Assembly (NCBI RefSeq): GCF_002251945.1
Contig: NZ_NDHW01000092.1
Coordinates: 1-32,776 of the forward strand
Origin: Pseudanabaena sp. SR411
GTDB lineage: Bacteria > Cyanobacteriota > Cyanobacteriia > Pseudanabaenales > Pseudanabaenaceae
Reading direction: 5' to 3'
DNA length: 32,776 bases
Below the pieces are notes generated by a model. The model saw only the letters and a list, made by a program, of their open reading frames with translations. It ran no database searches and was not told the origin of the DNA. Made by a program: the position numbers and the translations under genes. Shown piece after piece: positions 24,784-31,334 of this stretch; position 1 is the first letter of the stretch; each line of letters begins with the position of its first letter.

Positions 24784-25131
24784 ATGAGCGAAACACACGT
24801 TAGTCACACGCTATTAATCACAGATGCGAGAGGTAGTAGAAAACTCGCACTTGATGGCTTAAAGTATACGATTGGGCGGGATGTGAATAATAATATTCAG
24901 CTTTATTCGCGGTTTGTTTCTCGGCAACATGCGGTGTTGCTGCGCGTACCTGGAGAGGGAGGGCGCTATTTATATCGAATTATTGATGGTGATCTTTCTG
25001 GAAAGCCCAGTGTCAATGGCGTAATTGTTAATCATCATATGAAAGTCGCCTCTTCCTATGATTTATGTAATGGTGATGTGATTACGCTTGCCCCAAACGT
25101 GGAATTGACCTATTTGAGCAGCCAAACTTAA
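24784..25131 (+). CDS. FHA-domain protein (second of a tandem pair)
   Basis: A 115-residue single FHA domain, clearly paralogous to the gene at 24180: YTIGRDVNNNIQL, SRFVSRQHAVL, YRIIDGDLSGKPSVNG and SSYDLCNGDVITLAP align along its length. GGTGAG precedes the ATG. A TATAAT at 24673-24678 in the gap could give it its own promoter, although no good -35 is seen. The two genes share the unusual DGSTSGKLS/DGDLSGKPS insert. Its phosphopeptide partner is unknown. Confidence 0.9.
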   Translation: MSETHVSHTLLITDARGSRKLALDGLKYTIGRDVNNNIQLYSRFVSRQHAVLLRVPGEGGRYLYRIIDGDLSGKPSVNGVIVNHHMKVASSYDLCNGDVITLAPNVELTYLSSQT

Positions 25132-25187
25132 GCAAAAGTTTTGGGCTTTAAAATAAATACAGCGCTTTGCGCTAACTTAAAACCCGA

Positions 25188-25232
25188 AAATAATTTTGAG
25201 AACGGCGCTTCGCGCCGCTCTCAAAATTATTT
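25188..25232. repeat. 21-bp-arm palindrome after the FHA pair
   Basis: Arms starting AAATAATTTTGAGAACGGCG, one mismatch, loop TTC (apex CGGCGC-TTC-GCGCCG). A smaller AGCGC-TTT-GCGCT hairpin at 25161-25173 precedes it. Together they fill the space between the FHA gene and the next membrane protein. Confidence 0.85.
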
Positions 25233-25300
25233 CTGTTTAATTGTCATGTTTTTGGTGACAATTTTGCTGACGATTTCTAGTTCGTGAGTTTTAGGGTGAG

Positions 25301-25867
25301 GTGAAACAATGTTATGTGATACATCCGCAATTTGGCTTGATTGCAGCATATATGGCAATTGTTTTATCCCTTCAAGAAAACATAGACTTGCTGCTTTTTT
25401 TAGTCAAGTTAGCGATCGCTCTCGGCACAATCGCAATCACGCTATTATTACTATTTTGGTTTCGGCTCAAGAAAATTGAAAACCGCATATATCAGAGACG
25501 CAGACAGCTAAAGTCAAGATTTACTCAAAATATTACTCAACAAATCCCCCACAAAATATTACCAAAGCCCCTCAAATCCCTAAGTGCAACTCAAGTTATT
25601 GAGCATCGTTCAATGACAAAGCGATCGCCACAGACTCAGGTTTATCTGTCAACTGCATACCCAAAACTTTTAAAAAAATCTAAGAAACGATCTAGTCGCG
25701 TTCGTTTGCATTGGTTATGGGCGATTATGCTCGCCAGCATGACGGGTATGGCGATCGCTTTGATGCAGCTAGGTAATAGCTTTGTCAGTCCTGAATATAT
25801 GCCAATTATTTGGTTGTTAATTGGTGTAACACTAGTTATGAGTGCCACTTTTATAGAAATTGCATAG
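25301..25867 (+). CDS. Small multi-pass membrane protein, unknown
   Basis: An open frame of 188 codons beginning with GTG at 25301, where AGGGTGAG is just upstream; an ATG 17 codons later (25352) is an alternative start. Four hydrophobic segments are visible: about 11-25, 30-54 (LLLFLVKLAIALGTIAITLL), 138-157 (WLWAIMLASMTGMAIALMQL) and 167-187. Between segments two and three lies a long, very basic loop (RLKKIENRIYQRRRQLKSR, and KKSKKRSSRVRL). I recognise no family. Probably an inner or thylakoid membrane protein. Composition and HIP1 octamers match the neighbours, so nothing suggests transfer. Confidence 0.6.
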   Translation: MKQCYVIHPQFGLIAAYMAIVLSLQENIDLLLFLVKLAIALGTIAITLLLLFWFRLKKIENRIYQRRRQLKSRFTQNITQQIPHKILPKPLKSLSATQVIEHRSMTKRSPQTQVYLSTAYPKLLKKSKKRSSRVRLHWLWAIMLASMTGMAIALMQLGNSFVSPEYMPIIWLLIGVTLVMSATFIEIA

Positions 25868-25869
25868 CG

Positions 25870-25906
25870 TTAGAGTTTTCAGCACCTGCGGCGCTGAAAA
25901 CTCTAA
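25870..25906 (+). repeat. 14-bp-arm hairpin after the membrane protein gene
   Basis: TTAGAGTTTTCAGC and its complement around a 9-base loop, starting three bases after the stop codon. Possible weak terminator; it departs from the three-base loop rule. Confidence 0.6.
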
Positions 25907-25999
25907 AATTGGTAAAAATGCGCGACAATGATATCCCGTAGGAATTGCGATATGCCGTAAGAATTGCGGCAACGCTAAAAAATATTTGGGGCGATAAGT

Positions 26000-27040
26000 A
26001 TGCGACGTGCGGTTTTATGTGGATATTACGGAATGGGGAATGGTGGCGATGAGGCTTTGCTTGCTACATTGTTGCAAATGCTGCCCAAAGATATCCAACC
26101 GCTTGTTTTATCTGCTAGTCCTAGAGCTACCGAAAATTTGCATCAGGTCGAAGCTAGTGATCGCTATTCAGTATTTGCCTTAATCAATGAACTGAGGCGA
26201 TCGGATTTATTTATTTGGGGCGGCGGTAGCTTGATGCAAGATGCCACAAGTGCCAGAAATCCGATTTATTACGGAGGACTGATGGGCTTGGCGCAGGGAA
26301 TGGGTCTTCAAACGATCGCTTGGGCGCAAGGTGTGGGACCACTCAAACGCAAGATGAGTAAATGGATTGCCCGACGTGCTTTTCAGGGATGTGCATCAGT
26401 GTCTGTACGCGATCGCCAATCGGCGCAATTATTAGCTGACTGGCAAGTTGAGAGTATAGTTGCACCTGATCCTGTATGGGCTTTGGCGGCAACTCCAGTG
26501 AATATGGATCGTGATTTATCGAAAATCCGTGTTGCTGTGGTTTTGCGATCGCATTCTGAGCTAACGTCCTGTCGTCTTGCCACAATTACTGAGGCTTTGC
26601 AAAAATTGCAGATGCAAACTGAGGCGCATATTTTGCTAATTCCCTTTCAGCCCTCTCAAGATAAAGCGATCGCCCAAGCAATTTGTGATGCACTCAATGA
26701 AAAACTACCAAATCATAGCCAAATCATTATCCAAAAAGATCCCCGCCGCCTCAAGGGAATTTTTAATGGTGTGGATTTGACGATCGCCATGAGGTTGCAT
26801 GGACTGATTATGGCAGCATCTGAGGGTAGCCATTGTTCAGCAATTAGCTATGATCCGAAGGTTTCTTATTTGATGAAAGAGCTAGGAATTTCTGGTTGGG
26901 AATTAGGGGATTTACCAGAAGATGCTCAGTTAATTGCTGATGTTTGGGTTAATAATCTCGAAAATCGCGATCCCTTACTAAGCGATCGGGTGCAGCAATT
27001 TAAACAGCAAGCTTTAATTCATCAAAAAATATTAGCCTAA
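26000..27040 (+). CDS. csaB: Polysaccharide pyruvyl transferase CsaB
   Basis: A 346-residue enzyme of the polysaccharide pyruvyl transferase family, which transfers enolpyruvate from PEP as a ketal onto cell-envelope sugars. The N-terminal GYYGMGNGGDEALL at 8-21 is the glycine-rich signature. FIWGGGSLMQD at 71-81, AWAQGVGPL at 107-115, and MRLHG at 264-268 (with His267) are the other conserved blocks, and the length is usual. In Bacillus CsaB pyruvylates secondary wall polymers that hold SLH-domain proteins; in cyanobacteria the likely acceptor is an envelope glycan, by inference. The next feature is a hairpin terminator. Confidence 0.92.
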   Translation: MRRAVLCGYYGMGNGGDEALLATLLQMLPKDIQPLVLSASPRATENLHQVEASDRYSVFALINELRRSDLFIWGGGSLMQDATSARNPIYYGGLMGLAQGMGLQTIAWAQGVGPLKRKMSKWIARRAFQGCASVSVRDRQSAQLLADWQVESIVAPDPVWALAATPVNMDRDLSKIRVAVVLRSHSELTSCRLATITEALQKLQMQTEAHILLIPFQPSQDKAIAQAICDALNEKLPNHSQIIIQKDPRRLKGIFNGVDLTIAMRLHGLIMAASEGSHCSAISYDPKVSYLMKELGISGWELGDLPEDAQLIADVWVNNLENRDPLLSDRVQQFKQQALIHQKILA

Positions 27041-27044
27041 ACCT

Positions 27045-27079
27045 GAAAAAGAGTCGGCGCTTCGCGCCGACTCTTTTTC
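27045..27079 (+). terminator. Hairpin terminator after csaB
   Basis: Perfect 16-bp arms GAAAAAGAGTCGGCGC with a TTC loop, ending in TTTTTC, four bases after the stop codon. The apex is again GGCGC-TTC-GCGCC. Confidence 0.85.
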
Positions 27080-27124
27080 CATCTTGTACACAAAAGTCTC
27101 TCTGCCTACGTTTCGATTTATCTA

Positions 27125-27208
27125 AGCCCCCTAAATCCCCCAATTCTGGGGGGCTTTGAAAGAATATTATTAGTTTCTTGCTCCCCCAGAATTGGGGGCT
27201 AGGGGGCA
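27125..27208. repeat. C-run/G-run inverted repeat (copy 2)
   Basis: CCCCCTAAATCCCCCAATTC at the left and CCCCCAGAATTGGGGG plus CTAGGGGGC at the right are imperfect inverted arms with a 30-base spacer. Same family as 1929-2001. Confidence 0.75.
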
Positions 27209-27229
27209 GTTAATTTTTGATTTATATAG
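27158..27229. repeat. Direct repeat unit A (partner at 27367-27433)
   Basis: The segment begins GAAAGAATATTAT, includes the G-run right arm, and ends ATTTATATAG. It recurs with a short divergent stretch at 27367-27433. Each copy is directly followed by a TATAGC-ended hairpin element. Confidence 0.75.
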
Positions 27230-27335
27230 CAATTTTTACTCAGGACATAAAACCCAAAAGATGAGTGGCGGCGCTCCGCGCCGCCACTCATCTTTTGGGT
27301 TTTGATTTGTCCTATTTATCTCTTGCATTGCTATA
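27225..27335. mobile_element. 111-bp TATAGC-family hairpin MITE, complete
   Basis: TATAGCAAT (27225-27233) and ATTGCTATA (27327-27335) are exact inverted ends. AGGACA (27242-27247) and TGTCCT (27308-27313) are the inner boxes. The core is a perfect 26-bp-arm palindrome (27249-27303, loop TCC). Its arms are identical to those at 10862-10916; only the loop differs. Confidence 0.8.
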
Positions 27336-27349
27336 GCGGTAATTGAGTG

Positions 27350-27366
27350 GCAGCGCGGAGCGCTGC
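27350..27366. repeat. Short GC hairpin
   Basis: GCAGCGC-GGA-GCGCTGC. It takes the place of the left arm before the second copy of the direct repeat, as if one element had been partly replaced. Confidence 0.7.
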
Positions 27367-27433
27367 GAAAGAATATTATGTTCCTGTTCCCCCAGAATTG
27401 GGGGCTAGGGGGCAGTTAGTTGTTGATTTATAG
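27367..27433. repeat. Direct repeat unit B with G-run arm (copy 3)
   Basis: Second copy of the segment at 27158-27229: GAAAGAATATTAT, the CCCCCAGAATTGGGGG arm, GGCAGTTAG and TGATTTATAG. The matching left C-run arm is absent here. Confidence 0.75.
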
Positions 27434-27440
27434 CTGTCAT

Positions 27441-27485
27441 CCAAGAACTGAGTAGCGGCGCTCTGCGCTGCTACTCAGTTCTTGG
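27441..27485. repeat. 21-bp-arm palindrome before tsf
   Basis: CCAAGAACTGAGTAGCGGCGC and its complement with one mismatch, loop TCT. TATAGCTGTCA lies just before it, and TATGTCC plus TTGGCGA lie after it, like the flanks of the element at 22066-22176, so it is probably a decayed copy of that subfamily. Confidence 0.75.
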
Positions 27486-27571
27486 TTTTTATGTCCACGT
27501 ACACTTGGCGATCGCACCAAATTTTGAAAACCTTGTGTACATGGAATTGTGATAACTTAGAGTACTGCAAA

Positions 27572-27628
27572 CAACATTTTAGAGATATTTTCGGCAACGA
27601 GCAAAACTCTAAGCTCCTCGAAATGTTG
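27572..27628 (+). promoter_or_regulatory. Nested stem-loop in the tsf leader
   Basis: CAACATTT (27572-27579) pairs with AAATGTTG (27621-27628), and inside it TTAGAG pairs with CTCTAA (27607-27612). The structure ends 30 bases before the tsf start and overlaps none of the palindrome repeats. It could be an RNA control element for EF-Ts, but only this one sequence supports it. Confidence 0.4.
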
Positions 27629-27658
27629 CCCTAGAAATCCCAAACAAGCTTACTTAAT

Positions 27659-28294
27659 ATGGCAGACATTACAACCCAACAAATTCAAGAACTACGTGCG
27701 AGAACTGGCGCAGGTATCAAAGACTGTAAAGCAGCACTCGTTGACTCCAATGGCGATTTCACTAAAGCAACCGAATACCTAAGACAAAAGGGGCTAGCCT
27801 CTGCTGTTAAAAAAGCAAGCCGTGCTGCATCTGAAGGAATCGTCCATAGTTATATCCACTTTGGTAGCCGCATTGGTGTGCTAGTCGAAGTTAACTGCGA
27901 AACTGACTTCGTGGCGCGTCGCGAAGAACTCAAAGAACTAGCTGACAGCGTAGCCAAGCAAATTGCTGCTTGCCCTAACGTGGAATACGTCAGTGTTGCC
28001 GATATTCCTGCGGCCTTTGTAGAAAATGAAAAGCAAATCGAAGCAGGTAAGGATGACTTGGCTAGCAAGCCTGCCGCGATTCGCGACAAGATTGTACTGG
28101 GTCGCATCGAAAAGCGCTTGAAAGAATTGTGCTTACTCGATCAGCCTTACATCAAAGACCAAAGCATTACCGTTGATGAGTTGGTTAAGCTAACTGGTAC
28201 TAAACTTAGCGAAAACGTTAAGGTTCGCCGCTTTGTACGCTTTGTTGTTGGCGAAGAAGTTGCTTCTGCAACTCCTGAAACTCCCGCAGCATAA
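27659..28294 (+). CDS. tsf: Translation elongation factor Ts
   Basis: A 211-residue EF-Ts, the guanine-nucleotide exchange factor that recycles EF-Tu-GDP. Residues 1-45 are the UBA-like N-terminal module (ITTQQIQELRARTGAGIKDC KAAL pattern). NCETDFVARREEL near 79-91 is the core motif that inserts into EF-Tu. The single short core and a C-terminal KVRRFVRFVVGEEV give the compact bacterial/chloroplast form. In most bacteria, including many cyanobacteria, tsf follows rpsB; here csaB and a repeat island lie upstream instead. No obvious Shine-Dalgarno is seen. Confidence 0.96.
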   Translation: MADITTQQIQELRARTGAGIKDCKAALVDSNGDFTKATEYLRQKGLASAVKKASRAASEGIVHSYIHFGSRIGVLVEVNCETDFVARREELKELADSVAKQIAACPNVEYVSVADIPAAFVENEKQIEAGKDDLASKPAAIRDKIVLGRIEKRLKELCLLDQPYIKDQSITVDELVKLTGTKLSENVKVRRFVRFVVGEEVASATPETPAA

Positions 28295-28307
28295 TTTGTC
28301 TATAAAT

Positions 28308-28354
28308 AATTATTTTGGGGTAGCGCGGCGATGCCGCGCTACCCCAAAATAATT
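28308..28354 (+). repeat. Perfect 22-bp-arm palindrome after tsf
   Basis: AATTATTTTGGGGTAGCGCG plus GC and its complement around a GAT loop (apex CGCGGC-GAT-GCCGCG), starting 13 bases past the tsf stop codon. No T-run. Confidence 0.88.
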
Positions 28355-28396
28355 AAACTCCCTAATGTTGATACGAAAAGAATAGTGTGAACTACG

Positions 28397-28996
28397 ATGC
28401 TGGTGCGTATTGATCAAGATATTAGCAATATCCAACAGGCGATCGCTGATGCGATCAGTCGTATCGATGTGATTCATATTGAGTATTCACAGGCGATCGC
28501 ACTTGCCGTAGAGCAACAAATTTTGCTGACCGTATTTAAGTTTTGCACTCAAAAATGTCCTGATGCATTTCTAGCGCTATCTTTATCAGCACGTCAAAAC
28601 TTGCAAGAAGCACTGCGACAGACGATCACATCGCTGTGTGAGCAGATGCAAAAAACTCTCGAAGAATGCGATCGCGACAGTCGCACCAATCAAGAAAATC
28701 TTGATACCTTGCTCAGCAAAATCCTCGACGACAGCATGGAAACACTGAATAAGCTTTTAGTCGAGCATAAAGTTTTAAATCCAGAAGACAACAAGGCTAA
28801 AGACGATAAAAACACGAAGATGAGTATTCGTCTTGCCGAAATTGAGTTCACCGATCGCAAGGTCATGTCCCATCGTGGTGAGTTGCGGGTTTTGTCAGCA
28901 AGGCTAGCTCATTTACACAATGAGCTAGAAAAGAAATATCAACAAAAGACGATCGCGGAAGCCGAACTAGCATGGCGATCGGCATGGGTGGAATAA
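28397..28996 (+). CDS. Coiled-coil protein of unknown function
   Basis: A 199-residue, nearly all-helical soluble protein. The first 45 residues are helical (LVRIDQDISNIQQAIADAIS), 70-130 is a long acidic coiled coil with a CEQMQKTLEECDRDS stretch, and 140-195 is another helix pair (RVLSARLAHLHNELEKKYQQ). Three or four Cys residues are dispersed. I recognise no domain. Its TAA overlaps the ATG of the SUI1-like gene by one base (TAATG), so the two are translationally coupled and probably functionally linked. Confidence 0.7.
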   Translation: MLVRIDQDISNIQQAIADAISRIDVIHIEYSQAIALAVEQQILLTVFKFCTQKCPDAFLALSLSARQNLQEALRQTITSLCEQMQKTLEECDRDSRTNQENLDTLLSKILDDSMETLNKLLVEHKVLNPEDNKAKDDKNTKMSIRLAEIEFTDRKVMSHRGELRVLSARLAHLHNELEKKYQQKTIAEAELAWRSAWVE

Positions 28997-29322
28997 TGAC
29001 CAAAAATCGTGTAGTTTACCGTGAGTTCGGCACACCTGAAGAAGACGATTCTGAGCAAAAAGAAATCGATCTGCCACCCCAGCAACAAAATCCGCGCATT
29101 CAAGTAACGCGCCGAGGCAAAGGCGGAAAGACGGTAACTGAGGTCACAGGTTTTCAGACGACAACCGAGAATTTGGCAAAACTGACTAAACAATTAAAAA
29201 ATCAGTGCGGAACGGGCGGGACATGTAAGGATCAAGCGATCGAAATTCAAGGCGATTGCAGTCAAAAAATCTTGCAGATTTTGCTTAGCTTAGGTTACAA
29301 AGCCAAAATAAGCGGTAAATAA
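28996..29322 (+). CDS. SUI1/eIF1-like translation factor (YciH type)
   Basis: The start at 28996 overlaps the stop codon of the preceding gene, with GGTGGA about five bases upstream; the longer frame from 28972 is inside that gene and is less likely. The product is 108 residues. A disordered acidic/Gln-rich N-terminus of about 35 residues is followed by the SUI1 fold: RRGKGGKTVTEVTGF (39-53), KQLKNQCGTGGTCKD (65-79) and IEIQGDCSQKI (82-92). Bacterial YciH/SUI1 proteins are related to eukaryotic eIF1 and influence start-site fidelity in vitro; the cellular role in cyanobacteria is unclear. Ends in a bidirectional terminator. Confidence 0.9.
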   Translation: MTKNRVVYREFGTPEEDDSEQKEIDLPPQQQNPRIQVTRRGKGGKTVTEVTGFQTTTENLAKLTKQLKNQCGTGGTCKDQAIEIQGDCSQKILQILLSLGYKAKISGK

Positions 29323-29359
29323 AAAAGAGGTCGCATTGCGACCTCTTTTTTATTTACCG
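29313..29359. terminator. Bidirectional terminator covering two stop codons
   Basis: 22-bp perfect arms around an ATT loop, with the core GAGGTCGC-ATT-GCGACCTC flanked by A6 and T6. It overlaps the last codons of both the SUI1-like gene and the minus-strand Uma2 gene, so each stop codon is inside one arm. Confidence 0.93.
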
Positions 29360-29893
29360 TTGTAAGCAACCAAAAACTTGGTTGGCTGTTAGTTGTAATG
29401 ACATCTCATCTAAAAAAGTCAGAGGATGATCGCCGCTAACAATTTGAAGTGGCTGATTCGGGCGAAAAATCATGATTACTTGTTCTTGACTATCAATTAA
29501 CCAACCAAGTTTTGATCCTTCAGCCAGACAAGCTTGAATTTTTGAGATTAGTTTGGTTGTGCTTTGATCAATCGAGAGAATCTCAATTAGCCAGTCTGGA
29601 GCGCCTTGAATTGGTTCATTACTGGATGGTATACGACTTTGATGAATGATGGTTATATCTGGAACAACCGAGTTTTTGCTTAAGATACAGCGTAGTTCTG
29701 GAAAAGCTTCGTAAGAGCTATTAGCATTGTCGATCACTCTGACTAAATATTTTTGCAAAAGGCTGTGATAAAAAGTAGGCATCGGCTTTTGCAAAACTTG
29801 ACCGTTAAGAAATTCCCAAGCTGGGGATTCTTCAATATTGGGAAGTTGAGAAAACTCATCTAAGGTGACTGAATGAACGGCTGCTAAAACCAT
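29354..29893 (-). CDS. Uma2 family (DUF820) putative endonuclease
   Basis: A 179-residue protein of the Uma2/DUF820 family, a PD-(D/E)XK-fold group hugely expanded in cyanobacteria. It opens SVTLDEFSQLPN and WEFLNGQVLQKPMPTFYHS (the (I/L)-NG-x-(V/I) motif). The predicted catalytic residues are D79 in VVPDI, E104-I-L106 in LIEILSI, and K114 or K118 in TTKLISKI. Their biological targets are unknown. It stands alone and converges on the SUI1-like gene; no toxin-antitoxin partner is visible. An alternative is that it is catalytically inactive, since the second acidic motif reads E-I-L. Confidence 0.88.
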   Translation of the reverse strand: MVLAAVHSVTLDEFSQLPNIEESPAWEFLNGQVLQKPMPTFYHSLLQKYLVRVIDNANSSYEAFPELRCILSKNSVVPDITIIHQSRIPSSNEPIQGAPDWLIEILSIDQSTTKLISKIQACLAEGSKLGWLIDSQEQVIMIFRPNQPLQIVSGDHPLTFLDEMSLQLTANQVFGCLQR

Positions 29894-29966
29894 AAGCCAC
29901 TTATCTCTAGACTAATAATCTCAACTTTATCACATCCATAAATCAAGGTGACGTTGCGAAACGCTT

Positions 29967-31175
29967 TTATTTTAGATGCCAACATTCACGAGCGATTTCC
30001 CAATCTTCTTGGGTATGAATTACTAAAACTCTGACCAACGAATCAGACGCAGCAATATCTACATCCATCAATCTCTGATTGTTTTTAGCTAAATCCAGTT
30101 TCAGTCCTAAAAACTCAAATCCTGCACAAGCAGCAGCTCTGACTGCGGAAGCATTTTCACCTACGCCTGCGGTAAAAATCAAAGCATCTAATCCGCCAAG
30201 ACTTGCTAGCATTGAGCCAATATGCGATCGCAAGCTATGCACATAGACATCAAAGGCTAGTTGAGCTTGCTGATTGTCCTCAGCGATCGCCTGAAGGATT
30301 GGACGTAAATCTCCAGAAATTCCTGAAATACCTAATAGCCCTGATTCCCGATTGAGTAAGCGATCAAGTTTTTCCACATTCATATCAGACTGACGTAATA
30401 AATGGATCAGAATCCCTGCATCAATGGAACCAGAGCGACTGCCCATCACCAAACCTTCAAGGGGAGTAAATCCCATCGTCGTGTCAATACTCTGTCCATT
30501 GCGAATGGCTGCTAATGAACAGCCATTTCCTAAATGACAGGTGATTAAGCGTAAATCTTCAACTTTGCGATTGAGAATACTTGCGGCGCGATCACGGCAA
30601 TATTGATGACTGATACCATGAAATCCATAGCGACGAATCCCTTGCTCCGTATATTTTGTAGGGATCGCATAAGTATAAGCAGCAGGTGATAAGTGAGCAT
30701 GAAAAGCAGTATCAAACACTGCGACTTGAGGAACATTCCCAAACACCTTTTCGGCAGCGATAATCCCTTCCAAATTCGCGGGATTATGCACTGGTGCGAA
30801 TATGGCTAATTTAGCGATCGCCTCTTTCACCTGATCATTAATGATCGTACTTTGGCGATATTCTGCACCACCATGCACGACTCGATGCCCGATGATATCT
30901 ACTTCTGAAGGGCTTTGGAGAACTGGGGCTTCACCACTCCACATGGTTTCGAGCATATGCGCGATGATTTCAGGTCGGGAGGTTGCCGCAATTTCTTCTT
31001 CTAAAACCTTCCCATGTTGAGGTTTAACCTTTATTTCTGCAAACCCATCATGGTGCGTCCAGTCGATGCTTGCTTCCCAAATTGGTTCAGGTGGTGTATC
31101 GGGGAGTACACTTTCTAAATTGTATAAACAACTTTTTTGACTGCTCGATCCCGCATTCAGAACTAATATTTTCAT
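29967..31175 (-). CDS. ackA: Acetate kinase
   Basis: A 402-residue enzyme that interconverts acetyl phosphate plus ADP with acetate plus ATP in the cytoplasm. Diagnostic sites: NAGSSSQK at 7-14, HRVVHGG at 97-103, VFDTAFH at 153-159 with catalytic Asp155, RRYGFHGISH at 181-190 with His186, HLGNG at 214-218, and SRSG at 246-249 with Arg247. The length is normal for the family. Phosphotransacetylase (pta) is not nearby in this window. In cyanobacteria AckA serves fermentative acetate formation in the dark. The gene is monocistronic in the visible context and has no clear terminator after it. Confidence 0.97.
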   Translation of the reverse strand: MKILVLNAGSSSQKSCLYNLESVLPDTPPEPIWEASIDWTHHDGFAEIKVKPQHGKVLEEEIAATSRPEIIAHMLETMWSGEAPVLQSPSEVDIIGHRVVHGGAEYRQSTIINDQVKEAIAKLAIFAPVHNPANLEGIIAAEKVFGNVPQVAVFDTAFHAHLSPAAYTYAIPTKYTEQGIRRYGFHGISHQYCRDRAASILNRKVEDLRLITCHLGNGCSLAAIRNGQSIDTTMGFTPLEGLVMGSRSGSIDAGILIHLLRQSDMNVEKLDRLLNRESGLLGISGISGDLRPILQAIAEDNQQAQLAFDVYVHSLRSHIGSMLASLGGLDALIFTAGVGENASAVRAAACAGFEFLGLKLDLAKNNQRLMDVDIAASDSLVRVLVIHTQEDWEIARECWHLK

Positions 31176-31334
31176 TGTTTTATTTCTATTTTACAATTTG
31201 CTCAAGTAAAGAATTGCTTTATTTTCTGATTGTGCGGATTCTAGCCATGCAGTTTTAGCAAGAATTACTTCTTCACAACTTCAACAGTACTGCTTGCTTT
31301 ACCCCCACAATAGACCAATTGATTTAAGCATCGC

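Noticed and set aside
7044-28354. A CRISPR array or tandem regulatory array made by the recurring hairpins
   Set aside because: The units are kilobases apart, are palindromic, and mostly have different arms; there is no regular repeat-spacer order and no cas gene.
31176-31334. A small gene or RNA between ackA and DUF3226
   Set aside because: I see no open frame with a start signal, no strong stem and no tRNA-like fold in these 159 bases.
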